Positions 1 through 11,033 of a DNA stretch of 64,000 bases are shown piece after piece (position 1 is the stretch's first letter; each line of letters starts with the position of its first letter). A program made the position numbers and the translations under genes. The stretch covers positions 7,169,747 through 7,233,746 of the forward strand of contig NC_079488.1 in NCBI RefSeq assembly GCF_020520425.1. Direction: 5' to 3'. Origin of the DNA: Spinacia oleracea (lineage: Eukaryota; Streptophyta; Magnoliopsida; Caryophyllales; Amaranthaceae). A model generated the notes under the pieces. That model worked only from the letters and a program-made list of their open reading frames with translations. It was not told where the DNA came from and ran no database searches.

Positions 1-157
1 GAATATCTATGTGACACCTAATTAGTTATCTATATGGCACTCGGTTTTTTTTTAATTCATAAATAAATTAGAAATCTTATTTTTCATTGGCTGAAATCAT
101 TAGATTTCCTACGTGGCGCTCTAATAATTCAGCAAATACGCCTCCTTTATATATGTA
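1..157 (-). mobile_element. Helitron H1, 5'-terminal part, cut by window edge
   Basis: This stretch matches about 154 bp of the complete Helitron at 58745-59369 (region 59208-59362) at roughly 90% by eye; both share the blocks ATCTTATTTTTCATTGGC and GGCGCTCTAATAATTCAGCA. In that copy the block lies at the 5' terminus on the minus strand, so this is the 5' part of a minus-strand Helitron whose 3' end lies left of the window. The match stops abruptly at 157, where Helitron H2 begins. The missing terminal 7 nt of H1 reappear at 15687-15693. No coding sequence is visible. Confidence 0.75.
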
Positions 158-335
158 CTAGTATTTTATGCACGCGATGCGTGCGAAATTATATAAAAAC
201 TTTAAAATTGTATTACATCCACTAAATATAAACATTAGAATAAAAAATGTTCAGAAAGTTCGTATTTTAAAAGATTAAGGTTATACATCTAAATAGTGAA
301 ACAGAGTAATCATACGTTTACATGACAAAGAATCT

Positions 336-441
336 GAGAGTGATGGATAGCTCAGTTGGTTAGAGCTTCCATCCCGGTTCCAGGTGATCCTGTGATCGAT
401 TCTCATCCCCGCCCTTGTGGCTCATTGACACCAAAAAAAAG
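336..441 (+). mobile_element. tRNA-derived SINE with 15-bp target duplication
   Basis: It has a tRNA-like A box (GGATAGCTCAGTTGGTTAGAGC region, 346-366), a B box-like GTGATCGATTCTC further on, and ends in an A-run. It is flanked by the direct repeat CATGACAAAGAATCT at 321-335 and 442-456. The 3' segment with CCCTTGTGGCTC resembles the SINE at 36386-36502, so both probably belong to one family. It does not fold as a complete tRNA gene. Confidence 0.8.
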
Positions 442-456
442 CATGACAAAGAATCT

Positions 457-1450
457 AAATCTTAGTACCAAAATATAAATTCCAAAATTTCATCATGTAC
501 CTAAGAGGTACTCCATTTTGTTTCATTAACCCTATTTATGAGCTTCAAACTCTTCGAAAAACACTCTACAGCTTCTTTCAAAGCAAAGCTTGCAATCAAC
601 CAAATGACAGCATGATTAACAAATAATTGAATATGCAAATAATTTACTCTAGAACATAATGCATGCTTCCTAAGTTCTTGATGCAGGTTGAACCAGAATT
701 GCATGCTTTCTTGCAGAGTGAGCAGATTAAGCAGCAGCAGTAGCAGAGCAGAGTGAGCAGCAGCAGTTTGTGGCTTTGTGGCTAGAAATTTGAGTAAACA
801 TGCATGAGATTAGCTCAACGAAATTCCGCATAGGTTGATTAGCTAATACATTCTCATCCAATAAACAGAAGGAAATCTGGATTATCATGTAGCAAAGAGA
901 TAGAGATGCATGCATGATTAGCAGCACCAAATTATGAAATTATACGGCTGAGAATATGCTTGTGAAGGATAGTGTTAGAGATGCGACCCGAAAATCACCC
1001 ACAGCTTTATCTTATTCGTCACCTGAAATGCTATGTGATTCACCTAATAATTCAAAGAAGGTGAAGTATGTTGGTAATACAGTATCTGAAAAGGATGGTA
1101 GCATGGACTATTGGTCTGAACTGATTTCATTGTCATACCCAACATCAGATGCTGAATCGCGACCTAAAGTCAAAGCTTAACTGTAAACCTTAATTGCATC
1201 GAGTTACTCCTATTACAGTACAACACGTTGTTGGTTAAACGAAAGCTGAATACTAATCTCACTTTAATTGATGTGAATCGTGGTAGAAAATGGATGTTAC
1301 CTATACATAAGCAGGGTTGCTTTATTGTTTTGTTCAAGGAAATGCATTGCATATAGTTTGTCTGTCTTCTTTTCTTCAAATAATCAAACGGTATACAACG
1401 TATAAGCATATGTCTCTCCTCACTAATTGATAAATATCTAAAGTATCTCT
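457..1450. other. Helitron H2 interior without recognised gene
   Basis: AT-rich sequence with a CAG/CAGCAG-rich patch near 730-770 and one possible short reading frame (956-1180). No splice-linked exons, RNA gene or transposon ends were found. Confidence 0.4.
956..1180 (+). other. Unidentified 74-codon reading frame in H2
   Basis: An ATG-to-stop frame with fairly codon-like composition (Ser/Lys/Asp-rich, contains SEKDGSMDYWSEL and ends in ESRPKVKA). It lies antisense to the Helitron and to the captured exons. I do not recognise the family. It could be the last exon of another captured gene or chance; no acceptor site was convincing upstream. Confidence 0.15.
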
Positions 1451-1459
1451 TTATTATAT

Positions 1460-2444
1460 GGAAAATTTGTAATTATTAATCCAACTTTTGCCCGATTTTC
1501 TTTAATTAAGCCTACCTATGCGATATTTCTAAATAATCCAACCTTTATGACCCAACTACTATTATTAAGCCTGGATGACCGGTTACCTGCTACAAAGTCA
1601 ACGTTAAAAACGTTGACAGCCTAAATTTGGTTTCCCTCCTAAAATATTGGACACGTCATCATCACTTGCCACCTAAACAAGGATTTCATTTTTTGTTTAA
1701 AAACCCTTAACCCTTCTCTTCTCTGTACCGTGTTTCAATTCCTCTCTCCTCCATTACTGATGCTTCAACCACAATTGTACTGGTTCATGACATCATCAGC
1801 GATTTTCTTGTGGAAATAGGTGACTTCATCCACGCGCATTCAAATTTTGTCTCCAAAATCGTACAATTGAAGGTGAACTTACGAACCTTAGATTTTTTGT
1901 TCCTTTTTTGGTAAATTTTGAATTTTGGGCTTCCTTGATGGTGAGTTCGTAAAAACCCGAGATGTTGCAATAATATAGTTTTTTTTATGTTGTGAGATGT
2001 TGGTTATTGTGGTCTTGTTGAAATTTTAAAAAGAAATAAAAACCTTGAATTTGAAGAAGATCCAGATCCAACAGGCAATTGCTTTACCCCAGCCATTGCA
2101 ATTGTTGATTATTTTTGATGAACTTCGAATGGAGAGGTATGAGGGATCGACAATGGTGGAGAAGAGGTAGAAGAGAAATAATGGAGAGGAGTGCAGAGAT
2201 GAAGCAGAAAATCGCAGAGGAGAGAGGAACGAAAATTAAAATAGCAATTAAAGAAAATAAGGGGAAAAAAATAATAATTGTTATATGCCACGTAAGGGTG
2301 AATACCGCCTATAGCAGGTTAGTAACTTGTTAGGCTTAATAATAGTAGTTGGGTCATAAAGGTTGGATTATTTAGAAATATCGCATAGGTAGGCTTAATT
2401 AAAGAAAATCGGGCAAAGGTTGGATTAATAATTACAAATTTTCC
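1460..2444. mobile_element. MULE-type MITE with 113-bp terminal inverted repeats
   Basis: The 113-bp terminal inverted repeats lie at 1460-1572 and 2332-2444, begin GGAAAATTTGTAATTATTAA, and differ at about one position. The 9-bp direct repeat TTATTATAT flanks the element (1451-1459 and 2445-2453). Long TIRs with a 9-bp duplication are the hallmark of Mutator-like elements. The 760-bp interior has no transposase; its short reading frames are not recognisable. It inserted into Helitron H2. Confidence 0.88.
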
Positions 2445-2453
2445 TTATTATAT

Positions 2454-2934
2454 TTCAAATCACAAATTAATTCAAAAATTCAGAAATAACCATAAATTAA
2501 CTCATAAATTCAGAAAATAATCACACAAAATCAGAAAAAATCACAAATTAATTCAAAAATTCAAATATAAAGTGACTGGATTTTAGTAATTAAAGAGAAG
2601 TCGGCGTACATACATGAAAACCCAAATAGACAATGAGGAAAGCAAGAGTAGTCGGAAATCCGTATTGGTGCAACTCAAGTATGTTTCCCCTCTCTCAAAT
2701 TATGCTGAAGCTATTCATGAAAGGGTTTATTAAATAATCCTAATCATTAATCCAAGAATTCAAAACGAAAAATCGACATCGAAAACCAAAATAAATCTGG
2801 CTTAGAAAACCTATACTCAGACTTAATCATCAATCTACTACCAAACCCAATTAAGGGGGCAGCCGTAAGTCCGGCCTTTTATTCATCATAGCCAACATTT
2901 TAGGTATAACAACAACAACAACAACAACAACAAA
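2454..2934. repeat. Helitron H2 interior ending in a (CAA)n tract
   Basis: AT-rich DNA that ends in a (CAA)n tract at 2908-2934 followed by GCCTT. The same (CAA)n-AAGCCTTAGT junction occurs in reverse at about 21912-21943, so it looks like the tail of a dispersed retroposon. The Copia element inserted at this GCCTT, and the sequence resumes with GCCTTAGTCCCAAAA after 13383. Confidence 0.55.
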
Positions 2935-2939
2935 GCCTT

Positions 2940-4337
2940 TGAAGGAAATAACGCCCTTGGTCCAAGTATGCATTCAATGTTAAGTCTAATAAATGCGGTT
3001 CAGTATTAATTAACAAGTTAATAATTCAGTGAGATCAAGTGAGCTGAATGCCTAGCTAGAGGCCGCTTCAGTTCAAGTGGAATTAATGATATTAATCCAC
3101 AGCTTACTCTTGACTGAACCCGTAGGGTCACACAAATAGTACGTAAACGGATCAAGTATTTAATGGCATTAAATACTCCATCTATGGATATTCGGAATCG
3201 ACGGATCTTGGTTTCAGTGGGAGCTGAGATCGTCACAGGCAAGAAATGAATACTCCGGAAACGATGATATTGCCGGAAACGGAAATATGGATCGTATCGG
3301 AAATATAAATATTATCCAAGTCGTAGATGTTGCCGGAAACGGAAACATGGTACGTATCGGAAAATATTATCGGAAATGGAAATATTGCCGGAATCGGAAA
3401 TATTGCCGGAAACGGAAATATTGTCAGAATCGGAAATATTATCGGAATCGGAAAATAATTCCGGAAACGGAAATATTAAATATTTGTTCGAAACGGAAAT
3501 TGATTCCGGAATCGGAAATGTTAAATATTGTTCGTATCGGAAATGAATTCCGGAACCGGGAATTTAATCGGAAGCGTATCGTACGAATAAGCATCAGACG
3601 AGGCCTGCCGGACGAGGGCCCAGCACGAAGCCAGGCCATCGCCCAGCAAGCCACACGCATCCAACAACACGCCAATGCCTCGACCAGGTCCAGCGCAAGG
3701 CCAGTCCCAGACAAGGCTGGCGCGCGCGCACAAATGGGCTGCGGGCAGTGGGCCTGTGCGCCGTGCGCACAGCGTGGGCCGCAAGGCTTGCGCATGGGCG
3801 TGCGATGCTCGTGCGGTGCGTGTGTACGTGCTATACGAATCCTAAAGCTATCGGAATTCGTGCATAGATTAAATCCTAATCCTAAAAGATTAAATTAATT
3901 ATTTAGAGTTCTAATAGGATTCTAATTAATTAATTAGTATTCTAACAGGATTCGAAATCCTTTCCAAGGTTCTATAAATATATGCCTAGGGTCATAAATT
4001 TACATACAAGTTTTCAAGTATTCAAAGCTAGGATTTTTAAGCAGAAAAATCAGCCATAACTCTTGCCCATTTAGCCGAAAATAAGTAGCACCTTAAGGGC
4101 GATTCTAGTTGGTCAATCTTAAGGCGGATCCGGACGTGCTGTGGACTATCTACGGAGGGACGACACTTGGAGTCCTAAAGACTTGTTCTTGTTCGGTTCG
4201 GGCGCAGCTAGGGAAGGCACGCAACAAAGAGTATGCATCTAAACTATGCTAAATGATTATGTGTAAATAATATGTTTTCCTGACTTTATGGTTTTTCCGC
4301 ATGATTTATGAATTGTCATATGTATCATAACCCAACA
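2940..4337 (+). repeat. 5' LTR of the Copia element
   Basis: Begins TGAAGGAAATAACG and ends ATAACCCAACA. It matches 11986-13383 base for base apart from 7 substitutions. It would contain promoter and polyadenylation signals; a TATA-like TATAAATATATG lies near 3973. Reading frames inside it are low-complexity (Arg/Lys/Asn) and not taken as genes. Confidence 0.95.
3247..3575 (+). repeat. Degenerate CGGAAAYGGAAATATT minisatellite inside the LTR
   Basis: About fifteen imperfect copies of a 14-18 bp unit based on CCGGAAACGGAAATATTG are packed here and again in the 3' LTR at 12300-12621. The repeat sits in the upstream half of the LTR, in the U3 region if transcription starts near the TATA-like motif. 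Confidence 0.85.
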
Positions 4338-4338
4338 G

Positions 4339-4352
4339 TGGTATCACGAGCC
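4339..4352 (+). other. Copia primer-binding site (tRNA-iMet-like)
   Basis: TGGTATCACGAGCC starts one base after the 5' LTR. It resembles the plant initiator-tRNA complement TGGTATCAGAGC but has one extra C, so pairing would be slightly imperfect. Confidence 0.75.
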
Positions 4353-7154
4353 TCTTATTATTTTCATAATCTAAATTGCATGAACATGGTTAAATATTAC
4401 GAATTTGCAAGAATTAAAAGGGGTGATTAATTTTCGTAATTGTTAATTAATTGCAAATTGCGTTTATTTAATTATACGTACGCAGTTTTTCGGCAGTTTC
4501 TTCGTTACTCATCCAAATCGAGTGATTTTTGTGTCAATTCCGCATGTAAAAGGCATTCTAAAATTTTGACAAAAATAGTGTTTTTCGGCCGAACCCTGAA
4601 TTCTCAAATTCAGAGCCTAACTATGACTTATCGGAGGTTTTAGTTTTTCGAATGCAAAATTTCGTAAATTTAAGATGTTAAATTAAATATTTGCGATTCT
4701 TGTTGATAAATCTTGAATTTTTGATTGACCTACTGTATATGTTTAACAAGTTTGAATGCCTAGCCTTGTTATTTATGCAATCTAATTTGTAATTATGATT
4801 AATTTGTTGAAAATTGGAATAATTTAGAATTAATTTGATTTTCATAATTAGTTATAATTTAATTAGATACCTATGATTAAAAACCACCATAAAAATTGTA
4901 AATTTATGTTAAATTTTAAATTTTTATGACCTAGACTTGAATCCATGTTAATCGGAAATCAATTAAATAATAAATTTTCGATTTTTCGCCCTAAAATTAT
5001 GAAATTAATATTATTTATTAATTTGTCATTAATTTTGAATATAATTTTTAAATTTTTAAGCGACTCACTCATATAACTTGCACGCACAAATCAATGGACG
5101 CTACGTGTTACCCTTAAGGGGTGTTGTATAGTGCGGGCATGCGACGACGAGCAAGGGAGCTCGTCGCCCATGCGGTACGAATGCAGCGAGCAAGGGCATG
5201 GTGCACGAGCACAAGGCAGCAGCCCTGCCTTGTGTCGTGGGCTGTGAGCAATGGGCGTGTGGGCAGGGGCGAGAGCAAGGCACGAGCAGTCGCGTGTGGG
5301 CAGCAAGCGTGCTGCGCCACAGCGCGCACTGCCTCGCGCAAGCATGCGGAGCCTCGCGCGCAGCGAGCGCAAGCTCGCGTGCCACGAGCGCTACGCACAG
5401 CGTCGATGGCTCGCGCGCAGCGAGCGCCAGCTCGCATACTGCTGCCTCGTGCGATGAGCGCAAGCTCGCGTGCGGGAAAGGCAGGCGCGCAGCGAGCGAT
5501 GGCTCGCATGGATCGAGCACTGGCAAGCGAGCGCAGCGAGCGATGGCTCGCGTGCATCGAGCGCTGGCGCGCGCAGCGAGCACCATGCGTGATGCCTTGC
5601 GATGTTGAGCAGCAGCAATGCGACACAGCGCATGGGCTGCGCGCACATGGCCAGCGATGGCTGTGTGCGTGTGGCCCATGGGCGTGCGTTGCGTGGGGTT
5701 GTTGCGTTACGATTAGATCGTTTTGAAATTTTAATTTGAAAATTTCATTTTACGTAATTTTAATTAATTTTAAAATTAATAATTTGAATTATTTTCTTGC
5801 ATTTTAATTTTGAATATTGTAATTATAATAAATTTTATTTATTCTAATTATTTTACTAAAATTAAAATCATGAATTAATTTAAATACGACTGAAATTAAA
5901 TTAAACTTTTTGGATTCAATTATAAATTTATATGAGCTTTAAATTTTAATTAAATTTGTATGTTTCCGGTTAGACTAGAAATACATTTTTATGTTTAAAA
6001 TTAGTAAAGCATATGAATTTATTGGTTTAAGTGGGAGCTCTTTTTAGTCATATACTCTTGATTAGGTCTACAAATCCTTAAGGTTAAAACAACTTGATTA
6101 GAATTAATAAGGACTGAATAATTTGTAGATTATTGGTGCCCTTGATTAATTGCTGCAAATGTTTATGTGATGCATAATGTGTTTTACTAACCAGCTATGT
6201 GGGTCATTCATGATAATGAATGGGTGAATGGTATATATTGTATATGTACTGTTTTGCAGGTTATGAAGTGACTAGTATGGCCCAAATAGGATAGAAAATA
6301 TGGTCTGCGTACCATTAATTTGAATGTAATTGGTCTAAAGTACCAAAGTCGTTTTTCAATTCAAATATGGTCTGCGTACCATCAAATAGTTGTAATTAGT
6401 TTTAATTATAGCTTATTCTATTTGAAGAAAATGGTGCCTCCCACGGAGATTTTCAAGACGGACTTTGAAGTTAAAGCTTCAAGATGAAGTCGGGCCATAC
6501 TAGATCACATTTATCTTATGCATGTTTTTAAGTTATTTATTGTTTTTAAATATGTCTTAAAATGCATGAGATCAAAAGCTTGATTATGTTTCATGATTAA
6601 GGATTTTAGTTCACTTAAAATCTAACCAACATAGTAAGAGCCTTAAGTTCCAAACTTAAAAATTGAGTTAAAAGGTGCCATGCCAAAATATACACTTGCT
6701 TGGATATCCTTTACATCAATCTAGTAATAGTTTTCGCTCAGCGAGGTGTTACTTATTGGTCCTAAAGGGGCAAGGTACACAAATAATTGTGAGTACATGT
6801 TAGTTTTGGTGAAACTCAACGATATAAGTAAGGAGTCCTTTTATGTCGTGGCAAAATCGATAGGTTTACCTAATAAGTTCTTAGACGTACCTATCAACCA
6901 AGAATAGTTTCTAGACTATTAGCAAAAGGCTTTTGCTTACCTAAGATGTTTTAGGATTAAGTCGACAAACTGTGCTTAGTTCTTCAATGATTTTAGGATC
7001 TTGGAATCATTTTATTCACACCTGCCGGAACACATAACTTGAATAAAATGCTTAATAAACATTGAATTATGCATGAATGCTAGAATTTAAGTTTATTAAG
7101 AGAAACTGTGAATGGTTATTTATTTGTTTATTCTTTTCAATTGTAGTTTTAAAT
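4353..7154 (+). other. Long Copia 5' leader
   Basis: Between PBS and gag lie 2.8 kb without a credible reading frame. Most is AT-rich (4380-5080, 5720-7150), with a strongly GC-rich island at about 5090-5710. The phrase AATATGGTCTGCGTACCAT occurs twice (about 6298 and 6365). Leaders of this kind usually hold packaging and translation-control structures, but none is identified here. Confidence 0.6.
5090..5710 (+). repeat. GC-rich island with repeated hairpins in the Copia leader
   Basis: Imperfect repeats of GCGCAGCGAGCG and ATGGCTCGCG form at least five short inverted repeats such as GCGAGC-gcaa-GCTCGC (5363-5378, 5420-5435, 5456-5467 partial, 5492-5507, 5536-5551). Base composition is very different from the flanks. 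Long overlapping open frames on both strands here are Ala/Arg/Ser/Cys low-complexity products of GC-rich DNA with few stop codons, not genes. Confidence 0.75.
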
Positions 7155-10100
7155 ATGGCAAACAACAATTCATTCAACATTCGATCAATTCTCGAAAAGG
7201 AGAAGTTGAACGGGAAAAACTTCCTTGACTGGCAAAGGAACTTGCAAATAGTTCTTATGCAGGAAGGAAAGGAGTATGTCCTAGAAGAGGCGATGCCCGA
7301 AGCCACAGGCGACGGGGTCACTCAGGCAGCCCTCAATCGTTGGATTGATGCCAACAAGGATGTGAAATGTCTAATGCTCGCCACCATGAGTGCAGATCTG
7401 GAGAAAACGTTCATCAACTCAGATGCTTTCACAATCATCAGTGAGTTGAAGAACATGTTCCAAGATCTGGCTCGAGTCGAAAGATTCGAGACTCATAGGC
7501 AAATTCTTGAGACCAAGCTTAAGAAAGGCGAGCCCGTAAGTCCACATGTTCTCAAAATGATTGGACTCATTGAGAATATGAGTCGGCTGGATCAGCAATT
7601 TTCTCAGGAAATGGCTATAGACACCATCCTCCATTCTCTTCATAACGGGTATGATCAGTTCAAACTGAACTACAGTATGAATAGTCTGGACAAAACGCTC
7701 ACTGAGCTTCACGGTATGCTGAAGACCGCTGAAAAGACGCTCAAAAGTGATAAGCAGGATGTGCTTATGGTGCGTGGGGGCAAGTTCAAGAAATCTGGAA
7801 AGAAGAGGAATGCTAAGAAAGGTGGCAACAAGGCCAGCCCAACTAAGCAAACTGGCGCCAAATCTGTAAAGAGGAAGGTCAGTCAACCCACTTCTGAATC
7901 CGAATGCTTCTACTGCAAGAAGAAGGGGCATTGGAAGAGAGATTGCTTGAAGCTAAAGGAAGATCAGAAGAACGGAACAGTCGTTCCATCTTCAGGTATT
8001 TTCGTTATAGACTGTATACTTGCTAATTCAACTTCTTGGGTATTAGATACAGGTTGTGGCTCACACTTATGTTCCAATCCACAGGGACTAAGAAGAAGTA
8101 GAAAGTTAAGCAAGGGTGAAGTCGACCTACGAGTGGGAAATGGAGCACGGATTGCTGCATTAGCTGTAGGAACTTATTATTTGTCGTTGCCCTCCGGGCT
8201 AGTTTTGGAACTGGAAGAGTGTTTCCATGTTCCAAGTCTTACTAAAAACATCATTTCAGTTTCTTGCTTAGATGCTAAGGGATTTTCCTTTTTAATAAAA
8301 GACAATAGTTGTTCGTTTTATTTTAAAGAGATGTTTTATGGATCTGCTAGATTAGTCAATGGACTTTATTTATTAGATCACGACAAACAAGTATATAACA
8401 TAAATACCAAAGAGGCCAAAAAGGATGATTCAGATCTCACCTATCTGTGGCATTGTCGATTAGGCCATATAAACTTGAAACGCTTAGAAAGACTTCAAAA
8501 GGAAGGAATTCTAGAACCATTTGACTTAGAGGATTATGGTAAATGCGAATCATGTTTACTTGGAAAAATGACAAAGCAACCTTTCTCTAAAGTTGGAGAA
8601 AGAGCAAATGAACTATTGGGTTTAATCCATACAGATGTATGTGGACCAATGAGTACAAATGCTAGAGGTGGTTTCAGCTACTTTATCACTTTCACTGATG
8701 ACTTCAGTAGATATGGTTATGTCTACCTAATGAAGCATAAGTCTGAATCCTTTGACAAATTCAAGGAATTTCAGAGTGAAGTAGAGAATCAATTAGGCAA
8801 GAAGATTAAGGCACTGCGGTCTGATAGAGGCGGTGAATATCTGAGCTATGAATTTGATGACCATCTGAAAGAATGTGGAATTCTATCAGAATTGACTCCT
8901 CCTGGAACGCCACAATGGAACGGTGTGTCGGAACGGAGGAACAGAACCTTGCTAGACATGGTCAGGTCAATGATGGGTCAGGCCAAACTTCCATTAGAAT
9001 TTTGGGGACATGCACTAAATACAGCTGCACTCACTATAAATAGAGCTCCGTCTAAAGCTGTCGAAAAGACTCCATATGAATTATGGTTTGGAAAGCCTCC
9101 AAATGTGTCTTTTCTTAAGATTTGGGGATGTGAAGTATACGTCAAACGATTAATTTCAGACAAACTTCATCCAAAATCTGACAAATGTATCCTTGTGGGC
9201 TATCCAAAGGAAACAAAGGGGTATTACTTCTACAATACATCTGAGAACAAGGTGTTTGTTGCTCGAGATGGTGTCTTTTTGGAGAAAGATCACATTTCCA
9301 AAATGACAAGTGGGAGAAAAGTAGACCTCGAAGAAATTCGAGTCGAACAACAAACTCTAGAGAATGCTCAAGATGACATTCAGGATGAAACTCAGAGATC
9401 TTTAGAAGAATCTGGTGAGAATCATGGTCAATCTAGAAATGTTACCCCGCGTAGATCGCAAAGATATAGATCTCAACCGGAAAGGTACTTAGGTATTTTG
9501 ACGAACGAGAGCTATGACGTTCTATTACTTGAAAGTGATGAACCTGCGACTTACAAACAAGCTATGACGAGCCCTAGCTCCAAGCAATGGCAGGAAGCCA
9601 TGCAATCTGAATTAGACTCCATGTCTGAAAACCAAGTATGGGATTTGGTCGATTTGCCAGATGGCTACCAAGCCATTGGAAGCAAATGGGTTTTCAAACT
9701 GAAAAAGGACAAGGATGGGAAACTTGAAGTTTTCAAAGCTAGATTGGTTGCAAAAGGTTACAGGCAAGTCCACGGTGTGGATTACAATGAAACCTTTTCA
9801 CCAGTTGCAATGCTAAAGTCGATTCGGATAATGTTAGCAATCGCTGCATATTACGATTACGAAATATGGCAGATGGATGTCAAAACTGCTTTCTTAAACG
9901 GCGTTTTAACAGAAACTGTGTTTATGACACAGCCTGAAGGTTTTGAGGATCCAAAGAATGCTAAAAAGGTATGCAAGCTAAAGAAGTCAATCTACGGATT
10001 GAAGCAGGCATCCAGGAGCTGGAATATACGTTTTGATGAAGCAGTCAGTGACTTTGGTTTCATCAAGAACGCAGACGAATCTTGTGTATACAAGAAGGTC

Positions 10101-11033
10101 AGTGGGAGCAAAATTGCTTTCCTAGTATTATATGTCGACGACATATTACTTATCGGAAATGACATTCCTATGTTGAACTCTGTCAAGATTTGGCTTGGGA
10201 AATGTTTTTCGATGAAAGATCTAGGAGAAGCACAGTACATATTGGGCATCAAGATTTACAGAGATAGATCTAAAAGGATGATTGGACTTAGTCAAAGCAC
10301 TTATATCAATAAGGTGCTTGATAGGTTCAAGATGGCGGACTCCAAGCGAGGCTACCTACCCATGTCTCATGGAATAACTCTAAGCAAGACTCAGTGCCCA
10401 AAAACACTTGATGAGCGTAGACGAATGAATGGGATTCCATATGCATCATTGATTGGTTCAATAATGTATGCTATGATATGTACACGCCCGGATGTTGCGT
10501 ACGCACTCAGTGCTACGAGCAGATACCAGTCAGACCCAGGAGAGGCACATTGGACTGCTGCCAAGAATATTCTGAAGTACCTGAAAAGGCACAAAGATGA
10601 CTTCCTGGTCTATGGTGGAGATGATGAATTAATTGTTAAAGGCTATACGGACGCAAGTTTCCAAACCGACAAAGATGATTTCAGATCACAGTCTGGGTTT
10701 GTCTTCTACCTCAACGGGGGTGCAGTAAGCTGGAAAAGTGCTAAGCAAAGCACCATTGCGGATTCTACAACTGAAGCGGAGTACATTGCTGCACATGAAG
10801 CAGCAAAGGAAGCTATATGGCTAAGGAAGTTCATATGTGAACTTGGTGTAGTCCCCTCCATTAAAGGACCAATAGCCCTGTATTGTGATAATAACGGAGC
10901 TATTGCACAGGCAAAGGAGCCTAGACACCACCAGAGAGTCAAGCATGTACTTCGTAGATTTCACCTTCTACAAGAGTTCGTTGAAAGAAAAGAAGTCGAG
11001 ATAAACAAGATTGGAACTAATGACAACATATGA
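7155..11033 (+). CDS. Copia gag-pol polyprotein, slightly C-terminally truncated
   Basis: One frame of 1292 codons from the ATG at 7155 (MANNNSF; the upstream in-frame ATG at 7077 gives a hydrophobic extension not typical of gag). Order: gag; zinc knuckle C251-X2-C-X4-H-X4-C264; aspartic protease DTG at 298-300; GAG-pre-integrase with its His/Cys cluster near 425-470; integrase D494, D557, E593 (DD35E); reverse transcriptase with YVDD at 993-996; RNase H with D1166, E1209 and D1245. Protease-integrase-RT order is the Copia arrangement. There is no env. The frame ends in TGA at 11031 just before the conserved C-terminal Asp-Pro-Leu-Thr-Lys block; the same frame stays open for 28 more codons to 11120. 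All catalytic motifs are intact. Confidence 0.95.
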   Translation: MANNNSFNIRSILEKEKLNGKNFLDWQRNLQIVLMQEGKEYVLEEAMPEATGDGVTQAALNRWIDANKDVKCLMLATMSADLEKTFINSDAFTIISELKNMFQDLARVERFETHRQILETKLKKGEPVSPHVLKMIGLIENMSRLDQQFSQEMAIDTILHSLHNGYDQFKLNYSMNSLDKTLTELHGMLKTAEKTLKSDKQDVLMVRGGKFKKSGKKRNAKKGGNKASPTKQTGAKSVKRKVSQPTSESECFYCKKKGHWKRDCLKLKEDQKNGTVVPSSGIFVIDCILANSTSWVLDTGCGSHLCSNPQGLRRSRKLSKGEVDLRVGNGARIAALAVGTYYLSLPSGLVLELEECFHVPSLTKNIISVSCLDAKGFSFLIKDNSCSFYFKEMFYGSARLVNGLYLLDHDKQVYNINTKEAKKDDSDLTYLWHCRLGHINLKRLERLQKEGILEPFDLEDYGKCESCLLGKMTKQPFSKVGERANELLGLIHTDVCGPMSTNARGGFSYFITFTDDFSRYGYVYLMKHKSESFDKFKEFQSEVENQLGKKIKALRSDRGGEYLSYEFDDHLKECGILSELTPPGTPQWNGVSERRNRTLLDMVRSMMGQAKLPLEFWGHALNTAALTINRAPSKAVEKTPYELWFGKPPNVSFLKIWGCEVYVKRLISDKLHPKSDKCILVGYPKETKGYYFYNTSENKVFVARDGVFLEKDHISKMTSGRKVDLEEIRVEQQTLENAQDDIQDETQRSLEESGENHGQSRNVTPRRSQRYRSQPERYLGILTNESYDVLLLESDEPATYKQAMTSPSSKQWQEAMQSELDSMSENQVWDLVDLPDGYQAIGSKWVFKLKKDKDGKLEVFKARLVAKGYRQVHGVDYNETFSPVAMLKSIRIMLAIAAYYDYEIWQMDVKTAFLNGVLTETVFMTQPEGFEDPKNAKKVCKLKKSIYGLKQASRSWNIRFDEAVSDFGFIKNADESCVYKKVSGSKIAFLVLYVDDILLIGNDIPMLNSVKIWLGKCFSMKDLGEAQYILGIKIYRDRSKRMIGLSQSTYINKVLDRFKMADSKRGYLPMSHGITLSKTQCPKTLDERRRMNGIPYASLIGSIMYAMICTRPDVAYALSATSRYQSDPGEAHWTAAKNILKYLKRHKDDFLVYGGDDELIVKGYTDASFQTDKDDFRSQSGFVFYLNGGAVSWKSAKQSTIADSTTEAEYIAAHEAAKEAIWLRKFICELGVVPSIKGPIALYCDNNGAIAQAKEPRHHQRVKHVLRRFHLLQEFVERKEVEINKIGTNDNI

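Noticed and set aside
340-430. tRNA gene
   Set aside because: A and B boxes are tRNA-like, but the sequence has an A-tail and a 15-bp target duplication and no cloverleaf; called a SINE. The same applies at 36386-36502.
3287-3898. 203-aa open frame in the 5' LTR (and its twin at 12333-12944)
   Set aside because: It is a translation of the LTR minisatellite and GC-rich part; no family and identical in both LTRs because the LTRs are copies.
5101-5726. Overlapping open frames of 85-201 codons on both strands
   Set aside because: All lie in the GC-rich island of the Copia leader, where stop codons are rare; Ala/Arg/Ser/Cys low-complexity, no domain.
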